Below are positions 35,348 to 45,288 of a DNA stretch of 64,000 bases, in pieces; position 1 is the first letter of the stretch; every line of letters starts with the position of its first letter. A model generated the notes under the pieces. The model was given only the letters and a program-made list of their open reading frames with translations, did no database searches and had not been told where the DNA came from. Source of the DNA: Cryptomeria japonica. Taxonomy: Eukaryota > Streptophyta > Pinopsida > Cupressales > Cupressaceae. Location of the stretch: assembly GCF_030272615.1 (NCBI RefSeq), contig NC_081414.1, positions 912,397,009-912,461,008 on the forward strand, written 5' to 3'. Position numbers and translations under genes: made by a program.

Positions 35348-37159
35348 TTATTGTCTCAAGTTTGGTGCTATTGACCTTTATTTAGCACTTTTGTAGCTTA
35401 AATAGCACTTTGTGCTTGTTTTGGCGCTTTTGCATGTGATGTCAATTTTTTTCTTTTAGTGCTTTTGTCTCTGTATTAACTCGTTTTTGTTAAATAGTGC
35501 TTCTATTTTCACACAGACTAGCGCTATTGTAACATAACGTTGTAAAAAAGACCTTGTAACCAAAAAAGTGATTTTTTTCTTAGGCTTATGGAAGCCCCCC
35601 CTAGGTTTGGATTTTACTAGCTATTTGTTTCTTGTGCAGGTCTAAACTAACTCCTTTAAAAAACAAAAATTTGTTTTTGGTGCTCTAAAATTGAACAAAA
35701 ATAATTTTTCATTTCTTGCAAGTTAGGACAAATTTCTTTTTGGTGCTCTAAAATTGAACAAAAGCAATTTTTCATTTCTTGCAAGCTAGGATCACTTCTT
35801 TTTTGTGCTCTAAATTTTTTTTAAAAAAACAAACAAACAAACTTGTTTTCTTGCAAGTTAGGCTTAGTTTTTCTTTTGGTGCTTAAAATCAACAAGGCAA
35901 ATTTATTTCTTGCATCAAACTAAAAATTCACAATCAACACTTCCTTTTTGGTGCAAATAAATTCACAATCAATTTGTCTTACCTTGCAAAATGATTTTTA
36001 CTTCATGCAAACGTGTTTCAAATTAAGTTGACCAGGATTTGAAAGTTCTAGTTTACTCAAACATTTTACATTTGAAGTTAAAAAGAACACCATGATTATG
36101 GGAACAACATCTCCAATTAGATAGAAAATCATTACAATGACAAGTTAAAAATGAACAAGTGAATTTCGTGTTTGGCACACTTGTGCAAAAGAGTTGGTCG
36201 AGTGGTCCTACTTCTAACACACACTATCCTTTCCCTTGGCTTTCGTGGTCCTAGGTGCAAGAGAAAAGTGTTAGTAACACTCAATTTTTTATCTTTTAAA
36301 GAGAGGCCTGCCAAGAGACACATCACTCTTGGGAATGACCTTGTGCGGTAAATCCTTCGAGCCGCTATAGAAATCAGGTGAGAGCGAAATCTGTAGCCTT
36401 GGGTATAGTTGTTCCTACAGTGTAACTTGCTGAAAGGATAAATTGGTCCGACCACAAGTTACAAGGCTCTTAAGTGAGTCACTGTAGAATGAACTTATGT
36501 CCAAAGACATCAAAAATTACTAAACACCTTTAAGTAGAAGCCCACCCATTCTATTGATTGAGGATATTTTTGATATAATTCAGTGCAAGAGCATAGATGG
36601 TTTTGCTCCCAAGATACTCACCATACATATTTCCTTGAGTAGAAATATAGATTTTTGAAAATTCACTTGTGGCTTGATTAAATTGGTGACTCCCCCATCA
36701 TAGGGATCATCTATTTGTTATGCTCGTTCAAGACTTAGTATATCGCATCCTTACCTGCCATGATGGGATTCATAAGGTATGTAGTACCAAAGTCGAAGAA
36801 ATATCAAGATGTGGGCTGAATTTATCGCAATTGGTCATTTGACCTTAGGGATACAAAGTGTTTGAAGTGTTTTCATTTTAGTCAAGACCAAGTGCAAATT
36901 GAGCTGACTTCAGAATTTGGAAAGAAAAGCACCTAAAATACACTTAAAGGAAAGGGTCATAAAAAGTCCAAAGATTGGGTTGATCTAGACCCATACTCAT
37001 TTATGCCTTTGAGGCAACATTATTGTGTTTGTGTGCTTGCTTTGTTTTCTTGTCAAAGAAGCATCATACAATCCAAATTTTAGAACAAGTATTCATCCAA
37101 CCAAACATTTTCAAAAGCAACCAAAAAGATCAAAAACAAAGAGAAAAGTATCAAACTAT
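35348..37159 (+). other. Element E leader, main part
   Basis: Non-coding leader between B's insertion point and ORF1. Early on it is rich in TTTAGCGCTTTTG-like words, then has a tandem repeat (separate entry). From about 36650 it matches the right end of the window (64000 leftwards, G's leader), so it is part of the element and not foreign DNA. Open frames at 36132-36455 are not supported as genes. Confidence 0.7.
35661..35990. repeat. Degenerate tandem repeat, about 5 copies of 50-75 bp
   Basis: Each unit has TTTTTGGTGCTCTAAA, a short A-rich stretch and TTTCTTGCAAGTTAGG. The first two copies are nearly identical and later ones decay. Confidence 0.8.
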
Positions 37160-37543
37160 ATGATCATTCTTCACATCTTGAGAAAGAATAATCTTCATCA
37201 ACACATCAACTTGAAAAGAAGACCATTGAGCTCAAAGGCTTTAATAAAAAGGAGGAAATTATTCTATCTAAATCAACAAATCTTTGTCTCTCATAGATCT
37301 TTTCTACGTCACATGCGTCTATACCTTCAAGGGAAATCGAACGAATTTGATCCAAAGTCATTGAACCGTAGAGCTTTTATGCAATATAGAGCTTTGAGTT
37401 ATCACAAAAAACAAGGAGGCAAGATCAACCCCAACTTCTTCCCAGACATTTGTATCACATACAACGTAGCTCGGGAAGAACCACCAACTCCTGAACAAGA
37501 AGAGGCAAAGTTTGTCCCTTTTGTAACACAAAGTTTCTATTGA
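37160..37543 (+). CDS. ORF1 of element E: conserved protein upstream of gag, unknown function
   Basis: A 127-residue frame, intact, upstream of gag and in the same direction. G carries its counterpart at 63465-63085. The two proteins match almost throughout, with shared blocks NLKRRPLSSKALIKRRK, RAFMQYRALSYHK and GGKINP.FFP, and the same ending TQSFY. It is basic in its first half and has no zinc finger, membrane segment or known catalytic motif. I chose the ATG at 37160 because conservation with G begins at this Met; an open frame extends back to 37025 but is not conserved. Ogre-type Tat elements are known to carry an extra ORF of unknown function here. It is the only unbroken coding frame in E. 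Confidence 0.65.
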   Translation: MIILHILRKNNLHQHINLKRRPLSSKALIKRRKLFYLNQQIFVSHRSFLRHMRLYLQGKSNEFDPKSLNRRAFMQYRALSYHKKQGGKINPNFFPDICITYNVAREEPPTPEQEEAKFVPFVTQSFY

Positions 37544-37976
37544 AGTTAAAAACATTTCATCCATTTCGACATTCACGTCATCACTTCATTTAAACTCTCA
37601 AAACATTAAGAGGTTCTTGTCCTAAGTTCTCTTTTAGATATTGCTTGAATCAAACACAACAAATCACTTTTAGATTGTTTCTACATCTAGGATAAGCTCA
37701 TCCTAAGAGACATATCGACGCAGGTTAAAACTAGTTTATGAGTGAATCCTCTCATTACTAGGTAGTTAAGTCTGTAACACATCTCATATTTCTCTACACC
37801 TTATCACATCAAACCTTATCAAACACAACAAGCAATTCAAAGAAAGAATTTTCATCATATCTACCTTTAAAGTGCTAGAGATCCACATGCAAAACAATTC
37901 ACCAAACATCAATCTTTAATTTCATCAACAACTCATCATCATTTTCACCCAACTTCAACAAAAACTTATAAACAAA
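37544..37976 (+). other. Non-coding spacer between ORF1 and gag of E, with conserved hairpin
   Basis: No frame is conserved. At 37688-37705 the sequence TAGGAT-AAGCTC-ATCCTA can form a 6-bp stem. G has the same stem at 62907-62924. The stretch ends just before the gag ATG in a purine-poor, AACTTCAACAAAAAC-like leader. Confidence 0.6.
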
Positions 37977-39739
37977 ATGGCTCAGACTAGATCACGATCT
38001 AGACAAACAAAAATTGAAGACGAAGAGGAGGAAAATCTCAATGAATTCCAAGAAGCCCTTGGAGGAAATGTGAATGACGAAAACCCAAGTACTCCTACTC
38101 CTGCCAAAATAGAAAGGGCTCAACACAACCCTCTCTTTAACATACTTTTTGATGAAATACTCAGGAGCAATGCGTATGCTCACTTTTTAAAGCTTTCTCA
38201 AGAAGGAGCCAAAATCCCCTCTGAATTTGATCTTGCACAACTAAGACAAGCATCAGAATGACAAAGTCGCAATGAGGAAGAAAGAGGTAGAGATCACATC
38301 AGATATAACATTCCTCAAGGTAACCTACCACCACCTCCTCCTCCAAATGACATAGAGATGTTGCAGCAACAAGTTGAAAATCTTGCCCAACAACTTTGTA
38401 GTGACGTAAAGACTAATCAATTTTCACTCAATGACATTTGTCCCTATCCCTTTGATAGGAATATTTATATGCCACCTTTTCTATAAGGGTTTGAAACACC
38501 CAAGTTCAAAAAGTATAGAGGAAAAGGAGATCCTCACGATCATGTCAGAGAATTCCATTTAGCTTGCCTCGAAGTGGCATACGAAGATACATACCTCATG
38601 TGCCTTTTTCCCCAAAGCTTGGGAGGAACAACCACATCATGGTTTTCCCGATTACCAGGTGGCATTAGGACATTTGAAGAACTCATCCAAAAGTTCTTGG
38701 CACATTACTCACATAACATTGAACGTGATATCACCATGGCTGATCTATGCAACACTAAACAAAAACCAGGTGAACTATTCTCAGTCTTCCTTCAATGATG
38801 GCATCAAATGTCTAGTAGACGTTCTCTTCAGTTGCCTGAACAAGAACTAGTGAAAATATTTATTTCCAACTTAAATGAAGAAATGGAATTTCACCTTGAC
38901 GTAAAAGACAAATTCTTTCAATGACATGATCACCAAAGGCTTGAAATGTGAGCAGGCCCTCATCAAGAAAGGACTTATCAAAATCTACAATAAACCAAAG
39001 GATGGCCCTCATCCACGTTTCAATAGTGACAAACCAAACTTCTGGAACAAAAACAAAAATTTCATTAATGACGGGGTTGTGGATGCCAGAACTATCAAAA
39101 GTGCACAACCCGTGGTTCAATTTGCAGGACAGAATCCCCCACCTAAAACTAACATAGTTGCTCCTCCAAATCAAGGCTGCATCACATCTCAAGATGAACC
39201 CAGACACCGTCAACAAAAACCAAAGCGAATGTACACTCCCTTAGGGGAACCCATTGAAATAGTATTACGACAGTTGGTTTCTCAAAACCTGGTAACCCTA
39301 CCCAAAACATCAAACTATGAACCTCAAGTCAAACCTGAATGGTGGAGAGATATTGAACACTGTGATTTTCATCAAGGAAAAGGACACAAGACAAGCAATT
39401 GTCATAGATTAAAAGATCTTATTCAAGATCTTATTGACCGAGGTGATATTGAAATCGAAGGACATGACCCGAAGACAACAAACAATGATCATTTGATGTT
39501 CAAAAATCCACTTCCATCACAAGATCAAAGGGGTCCTTCCACTTCCAGGAGAAACACTAATACCACTGATTATATGCAAGCCACGTATAATTACACTATA
39601 AATCACCTGTACGATGACGGTGAACAAATTGCAACTATTACCATAAAAAATCCACCCAGTTCCAATTGCAATGTTGTTACACGTCGCGACAAGATTACCA
39701 TAAAAGCAGCTCCACAAGGCACCACCTCCATACCAAACC
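37977..39739 (+). pseudogene. Element E gag
   Basis: Begins MAQTRSRSRQ, as does G. An acidic stretch follows (EDEEEENLNEF), then the capsid-like region (FETPKFKKYRGKGDPHDHV, SLGGTTTSWFSRLPGGI, FLAHYSHNI) and a variant zinc knuckle CDFHQGKGHKTSNC (39361-39402; C-x2-H-x4-H-x4-C). Stops: TGA 38259-38261 (G has Arg), TAA 38484-38486 (G has CGA) and TGA 38796-38798 (G has CGA). A 2-base deletion near 38910, judged against G, shifts the frame, after which one frame serves the whole of pol. Gag would form the particle shell and bind RNA. Confidence 0.88.
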
Positions 39740-41388
39740 AGTACAATCTTGTGGAACAATTAGACAAAACGCCTGCGCTTATATCCATTTTAGAGCTATT
39801 GCGCCTATCTCCGTCTCATAAAACAATCTTGGATCAAGCTCTCCAAGAGGCATCAGTCCTTGCTAACTTGAATACAGATCAGTTCCAAGCCATGGTTGGA
39901 AGTCTAAGATCATCCCCTTGTCTCACTTTTTCCGAAAGTGACAACTCTTCCTTCCAGCAACCTCATAACGCCTCACTACACATTGAAGGATTTATCAACC
40001 AACATAGGATCAAGCGAGTCTTGATTGATAATGGAGCAGTCCTGAATATTTGTACACTGCAATTGGTCACAACTTTGGGATATACCATTGAATCAGTGAA
40101 TCGTCACAAGAAGGTCACAATCAAAGCTTATGATGATGCAGAGTGGTCATCCAAAGGAGCTATTGTACTACCAATCTGAGTGGGCCCTGTGGTGAAGCAC
40201 ATCATATATCAGGTTCTAGACCTTTCTCTACCATACAATTTGTTGTTGGGAAGACCTTGGATACATGCCATGCAAGTCATTCCATCCACTTACCATCAAT
40301 GTATTGAGTTCCCACATAATGGTGTAGAAATCACAATCCTGGGTGATGCAAACCCCTTTGCATACTGTCATAACATAAGTCATCAACTAGAGATTATTGT
40401 TCCCAACAATAGAGAAGCCATCTCCTCCACATCATATGTAAGTCTAGCTTCCCTCTCCAGTTCAAACACTATTATACCCAAGCAAGAGAAGCTCAAAATG
40501 AAAATTGCAGAGGAAGGTTCGGAAGAATACAATCTAAGCCAACTCTTTTGTGCTAGACAAATGCCTAATTCTCCTAAAACACATGGAAAACCTCAACAAG
40601 TACTTCAAACAGCACTGGTTAAACCAACATGTGCATTAACACCTTTCATCCTTGGAAAGAGTCAAGAAGAGGAAACCAAAGATGAAGATGTAGCAGAATG
40701 GATCTGTAAGGATCCTATCACTACCAACATTCCGCAAGCTAGGCTTCCCATAGATGAATATGGAAAAGGTCTTCTCATTATGCAAAGAATGGGATATGAT
40801 GGTCAAAGTGCTTTGGGGTATTTTAAGCAAGGGCGACATGAGATGCTACTGCCAGAATTAAAACCCAAAGACAATGCAGGCTTAGGCTTTCAAAAAGAGA
40901 TCTTTCCTAAGCTCAAATTCAAAGGAAAACCCGACAAACCGCTATATCAACCTACTACAAAGAGGCCACCTTTGATTATAAAAGTAACACCCTAGAACAT
41001 CACAACTGTCCCATTAAAGCTAAAGATCCCATCAAAACCATTCACAAAACCATTTGTCCCATGAATCGAACCAATAACACCATCAGCAACAGTGATAAGA
41101 TCAATAGTCCCATTAGCGACCGCAACTATCTCCGAATACCCAGTAGTATCTACAACACCAGCAGTTCCAGTAGAAGCAGCAGAATCAATACTACCAATGT
41201 TTCCAGTATCAGATTCATTGATCCCCATCATTCTTCTTGCAACACTGATCATTTCATCTACAAAGGTACATCAACTGATCACACCTACAGTGTTTAACTC
41301 AAAGGATATCCCACTATGGTACAGTGATCAGTTACTAAAAAGTGACTCAGAAATCAACTCGCATGAGTGGGAATTTGATTCCGTATAG
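39740..41388 (+). pseudogene. Element E protease and G-patch-like linker
   Basis: Aspartic protease: VLIDNGAVLNICTLQ (around 40018-40062, DNG in place of the common DSG/DTG) and, downstream, [12 protein letters not shown] (about 40234-40269). A TGA at 40177-40179 splits the domain between them, and G has the same TGA. At about 40750-40900 comes [20 protein letters not shown] and, after a gap, NAGLGFQ, a G-patch-like pattern. The rest is a Pro/Ser/Ile-rich linker with TAG 40993-40995 and TAG 41386-41388 (CAG in G). Confidence 0.82.
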
Positions 41389-42900
41389 CTTAACACTTCA
41401 GATGAGGAAGACACATCACTACCTCCACCTCGCAAAGACATCCCTGTTTACAGAGAAGCACGGATAAAGACTTCTTGGGTTCCTGAGCTGGAAACTTCTT
41501 CCACAGACCCTATGTCGCATTCTACGCCTGATTCTGACAAGGAGAGTACCATCAACGACATTCACCACAACATTTTAACCCTCACTGATATGTCTAATGA
41601 ACTTAACCTAATATATGAGATAATGCCCATTATCCATCCTAAACTCATCGAATGGAACCAAACTAATCCCCCATGTCTTGACCATTTCTAAAATGATGAG
41701 GCGATCATTGACTTCTTGGAACTACGGGATAACATACCAAGTGGGGATCACAAAGCTAGATTCGCCATAGAACTTAATAGCGCAACATACTTCGGAGCAG
41801 ATGCCAAACCTTTCAACTGCAAAAATATAACAATAAAACATGGATCTTCTAGCGAAAACCACACTATAGCACTGTTTGATCCCACAAAAGTAAAAAGAAA
41901 GAGCGTATCCAACGGTGAAAACCTCTTTGAGGTGCTTGAGGATGAAAGGTTTGACATCCTTCCCTGTAGCACATAGCCGGAATGATCAATGATTCTCATT
42001 GAAGAAACCAAAGAATACAATGTGGGGACTCCTGAAACTCCTCACCTCATACATCTAGCATCTCTTTTAACTTCAGAGGAACAACCCAAGTTTGTTGAAT
42101 TCTTCTAGAAATGCCAGATCAATTTTGCCTGGTCATATATAGACATGCCTGGTCTTGATCCAGATTTAGTCATTCATCACCTCATAGTAGCAGAAGGAGC
42201 CAAGCCTGTCAAGCAAAAGCTTCGTAAGATGCATCCTCAGATTGCAGTATTAGTCAAAGCAGAACTTAAGAAACTTCTAGATGTTGGTTTCATTAGACCC
42301 ATTGATTATGCGGATTGGATATCCAACATTGTGCCTGTCAGAAAATTGAAAGGGGGCATCCGCATTTATACTAACTTCATAGATCTGAATAAGGCATGTC
42401 CTAAGGATGACTTCCCCCTACCAAATATCAATATCATAGTAGACCTGACAGTAGGACATGCCATGCTTTCACTCATGGATGGATTTTCAGGATACAATCA
42501 GATAAAGATCACACCAGAGGATCAACATAAGATAGCCTTCACATGTCCATGGGGCACATACTATTGGAATGTAATGTCTTTTGGTCTAAAGAATACAGGA
42601 GCGACCTATCAACAAGCAATGACTACTATCTTTCATGATATGATGCATACCATAATGGAAGATTATGTTGATGACTTACTGGCAAAATCACTCACAAGAG
42701 AAGGTCATTTGAACATATTAGAAAAAATCTTTGATCGACTAGAACAATATCATGTTAGACTCAACCCAAAGAAATGTGTCTTTGGAGTAACCTCGGGGAA
42801 GCTTCTAGGATACATTATCTCAAGCAAAGGCATTGAGGTCAATCCAGCAAAGGTCAAAGCAATCATGGACATGCCACCACCAAAGAATATCAGTTAGCTA
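41389..42900 (+). pseudogene. Element E reverse transcriptase
   Basis: After an acidic linker (NTSDEEDTS) the RT shows LRKMHPQIAVLVKAELKKLL, GFIRPIDYADWISNIVPV, the altered FIDLNKACPKDDFPLPNI (G keeps FRDLNKA), LMDGFSGYNQI, FGLKNTGATYQQAM and the active site YVDD (42664-42675). Stops at 41689-41691 (TAA), the cluster at 41974-41990 (TAG, TGA), near 42109 (TAG) and 42895-42897 (TAG, CAG in G) break it. All lie in one frame with protease and integrase. It is Ty3-type because RT precedes integrase. Confidence 0.9.
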
Positions 42901-43962
42901 AGGACATTACAAGGGCGGCTTCAATCCATCTGAAGATTCATTGCACAGTTGGTAGATAAATGTCACCCATTCACACACCTGCTACACAAGAACATCCACT
43001 TTCAGTGGGATGCCAGATGCTAGCAAGCATTTCAGATGCTTAAAGATTATCTCATGAATACACCATTGCTGATCCCACCAGATCCAAGTAGATCGTTATT
43101 ACTCTATATATCGGCAACAAGTACAACATTGGGTGTACTACTGGCACAATATAATGTAGAAGGGAAAGAGTGTGTTGTTTACTACATCTCTCGCACACTA
43201 GTTGTCTATGAACTCAATTACACACCTATTAAGCGAGCTTGCCTAGCAGTAATCTTGGTAGCCACTAAACTAAGGCACTATCTGTTGACACATAAAGTAC
43301 AACTCATTGCAAAGATTGATCCACTAAAATGCTTACTCAGTAAAGCAGCATTAACAGGCCGCTTGGCCAAATGGGTGATGATTCTAAGTGAATTTGACAT
43401 CAAGTATGTGGACAGTAAGGCTATCAAAGGTCAGGTCATTGCATATCAGTTGGCTGATGCACCACTCATAGGTGATCATCCTCTCATTTCCAACTTTCTA
43501 GATGAAGAGATATTCATGATTACAGAAGCACAACCATGGAAGCTATACTTTGATGGTTCATACACTAGACATGGCTTGGGGGCAGGCATTCTATTTATCA
43601 CACCTCAAGGTGACAACATCCTGAAGTCTTACAGGCTCACATTTCCATGCACAAACAACATAGCAGAATATGAGGCCTTGATCACAGGACTCAAGCTAGC
43701 TATACAATGGAAGTTACAAGAACTACAAGTATATGGCAACTCCCAACTGGTCATTCGACAAGCAACAAATGAATATCAGACCAAGGATGATAAAATCATG
43801 CCATACAAGCAAATGGTGAACAATCTAAAGGCATCATTTACTACTATAACCTTTGAGCAGATACCCAGAGATCATAATCAAGCTGTTGACGCTATGGCTA
43901 CTATCGCATCTCTTCTAGATCTTCTGCAAAATTCAACATGCTACGAGTTCTTGGTTGAATAG
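42901..43962 (+). pseudogene. Element E tandem RNase H domains
   Basis: The first domain follows RT directly and has the Ty3 RNase H shape (LLLYISATSTTLGVLLAQ, VVYYISRTL, YTPIKRACLAVI), but the catalytic Asp of the usual TDAS is missing in both E and G. The second domain has YFDGSYTRHGLGAGILF, NIAEYEALITGL, YGNSQLVIRQ and QAVDAM, the layout of the extra RNase H known in Tat-lineage elements. In E its third catalytic residue is Asn (AAC 43748-43750; G has Asp GAC). Stop TAG 43960-43962 replaces CAG of G; stops near 42934 and 43021 also break the frame. Confidence 0.88.
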
Positions 43963-45288
43963 ATTTGGATTTCTGCTTATGATATCCTTGAATCTGAGAT
44001 GATATGTCACCTTGTCGGTTCCGAATCCCCATGGTACGGTGAGTTTTACACTTATCTCCATGATCACACCCTTCCTCCTAACCAATCGAATAACCAACGT
44101 AAAACCTTCATTCGCCAAATCGCTCGATATACCATTATCGCTGAAACCCTATACCAACGCAGTCTTGATGGTACTCTCCTTCAATGTTTGGAACAAGATG
44201 AGATAACAAAGGCCTTGGAAGAGGTACATGAAGGAATTTGTGGGACTCACTCAAGTGGCTCGTCACTAGCCAAGAAGATCATACAAGCTGGATACTATTG
44301 GCCATCTATGGAAAAGGACTCCTACTACTTTGTTAGAAAGTGCAAAAAATGCCAAGTTCATGGAGACCTGATACATGCACCAGCACAGGAACTGCAACCA
44401 ATCACAACACCATGGCCTTTTTGTCAATGGGGACTCGACCTTGTGGGTAAAATTCATCCATCTTCATCCAATGGCCACAAATTCATCATTACCACTACTG
44501 AATACTTCACAAAGTGGATCAAATCTGTTCCACTTACCCAAGTTACTGGCAAGAAGATCGCCTCATTCATCCTTAATTACATCATCTGTCGATATGGTGT
44601 ACCCATGTCCATCATCACAGATAACGGTCTTCCTTTCAAGAATCAAGATGTTCGTGAACTCTGTGAGAAGTTTCACATCCAACACTGCTTTTCCACCCCC
44701 TATTACCCACAAGGAAATGGTCAGGCTGAAGCATCGAATAAAAACATATTGAGAATCCTCAAGAAGATAGTCAATGATGCTGGCCGTGACTGGTATGTTC
44801 AATTGAATCCAACACTATGGGCATATCAAACTAGTATTCAAACCCCTACAGGTGCAACTCCTTACTCACTGGTCTATGGTGCAGAAGCTATCTTACCTAT
44901 TGAGGTCGAGATACCATCACTATGGGTTTCCTTGCATAATTTGATAGATGACGAAGCATATAGAGTATCATGTCTTCAGTACTTAGAACTACTTGATGAG
45001 AAACAACAAGTTGCATACAATCACCTCAAATCCTATCAGCAGCGCATGAGTAGAAGCTATAATCATCGAGTTTGACCTCGTACATTTGAGGTAGGTGATC
45101 TTGTTCTTTGAGAGAATCCTCGTAACCAACCCAATCGAGAACATCAGGGAAATTTTGAATCAAACTAGCTGGGTCCATATGTTATCACTGTTGTATTTGG
45201 GTCCGGGGCATATTAGTTGGCTACTTTAGAAGGAGAACTGCTAGCAGATCTGATCAACAGTATGCACCTCAAATGGTTTTATACATGA
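43963..45288 (+). pseudogene. Element E integrase
   Basis: Zinc-binding HHCC finger HEGICGTHSSG ... RKCKKC (about 44229-44352), catalytic core with WGLDLVGKIHP, SIITDNGLPFKNQ and YYPQGNGQAEASNKN (Asp, Asp, Glu), then a C-terminal part with NPRNQPNREHQGNF and MHLKWFYT ending at TGA 45286-45288. Frame 43999-45073 is open. TGA 45073-45075 is private to E (G has AGA). TGA 45109-45111 after GDLVL is shared with G. Two more TAGs follow (G has Trp and Gln codons). Confidence 0.9.

Noticed and set aside
35661-35990. CRISPR-like spaced repeats
   Set aside because: Units are adjacent and decaying without unique spacers, in a plant retrotransposon leader.
36132-36455. Minus-strand ORF in E's leader
   Set aside because: No transposon or host domain seen, antisense to the leader; probably chance.
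41389-45288. Endogenous pararetrovirus
   Set aside because: An integrase with zinc finger and catalytic acids follows RT, and the E/G family has LTRs; no movement-protein motif was seen.
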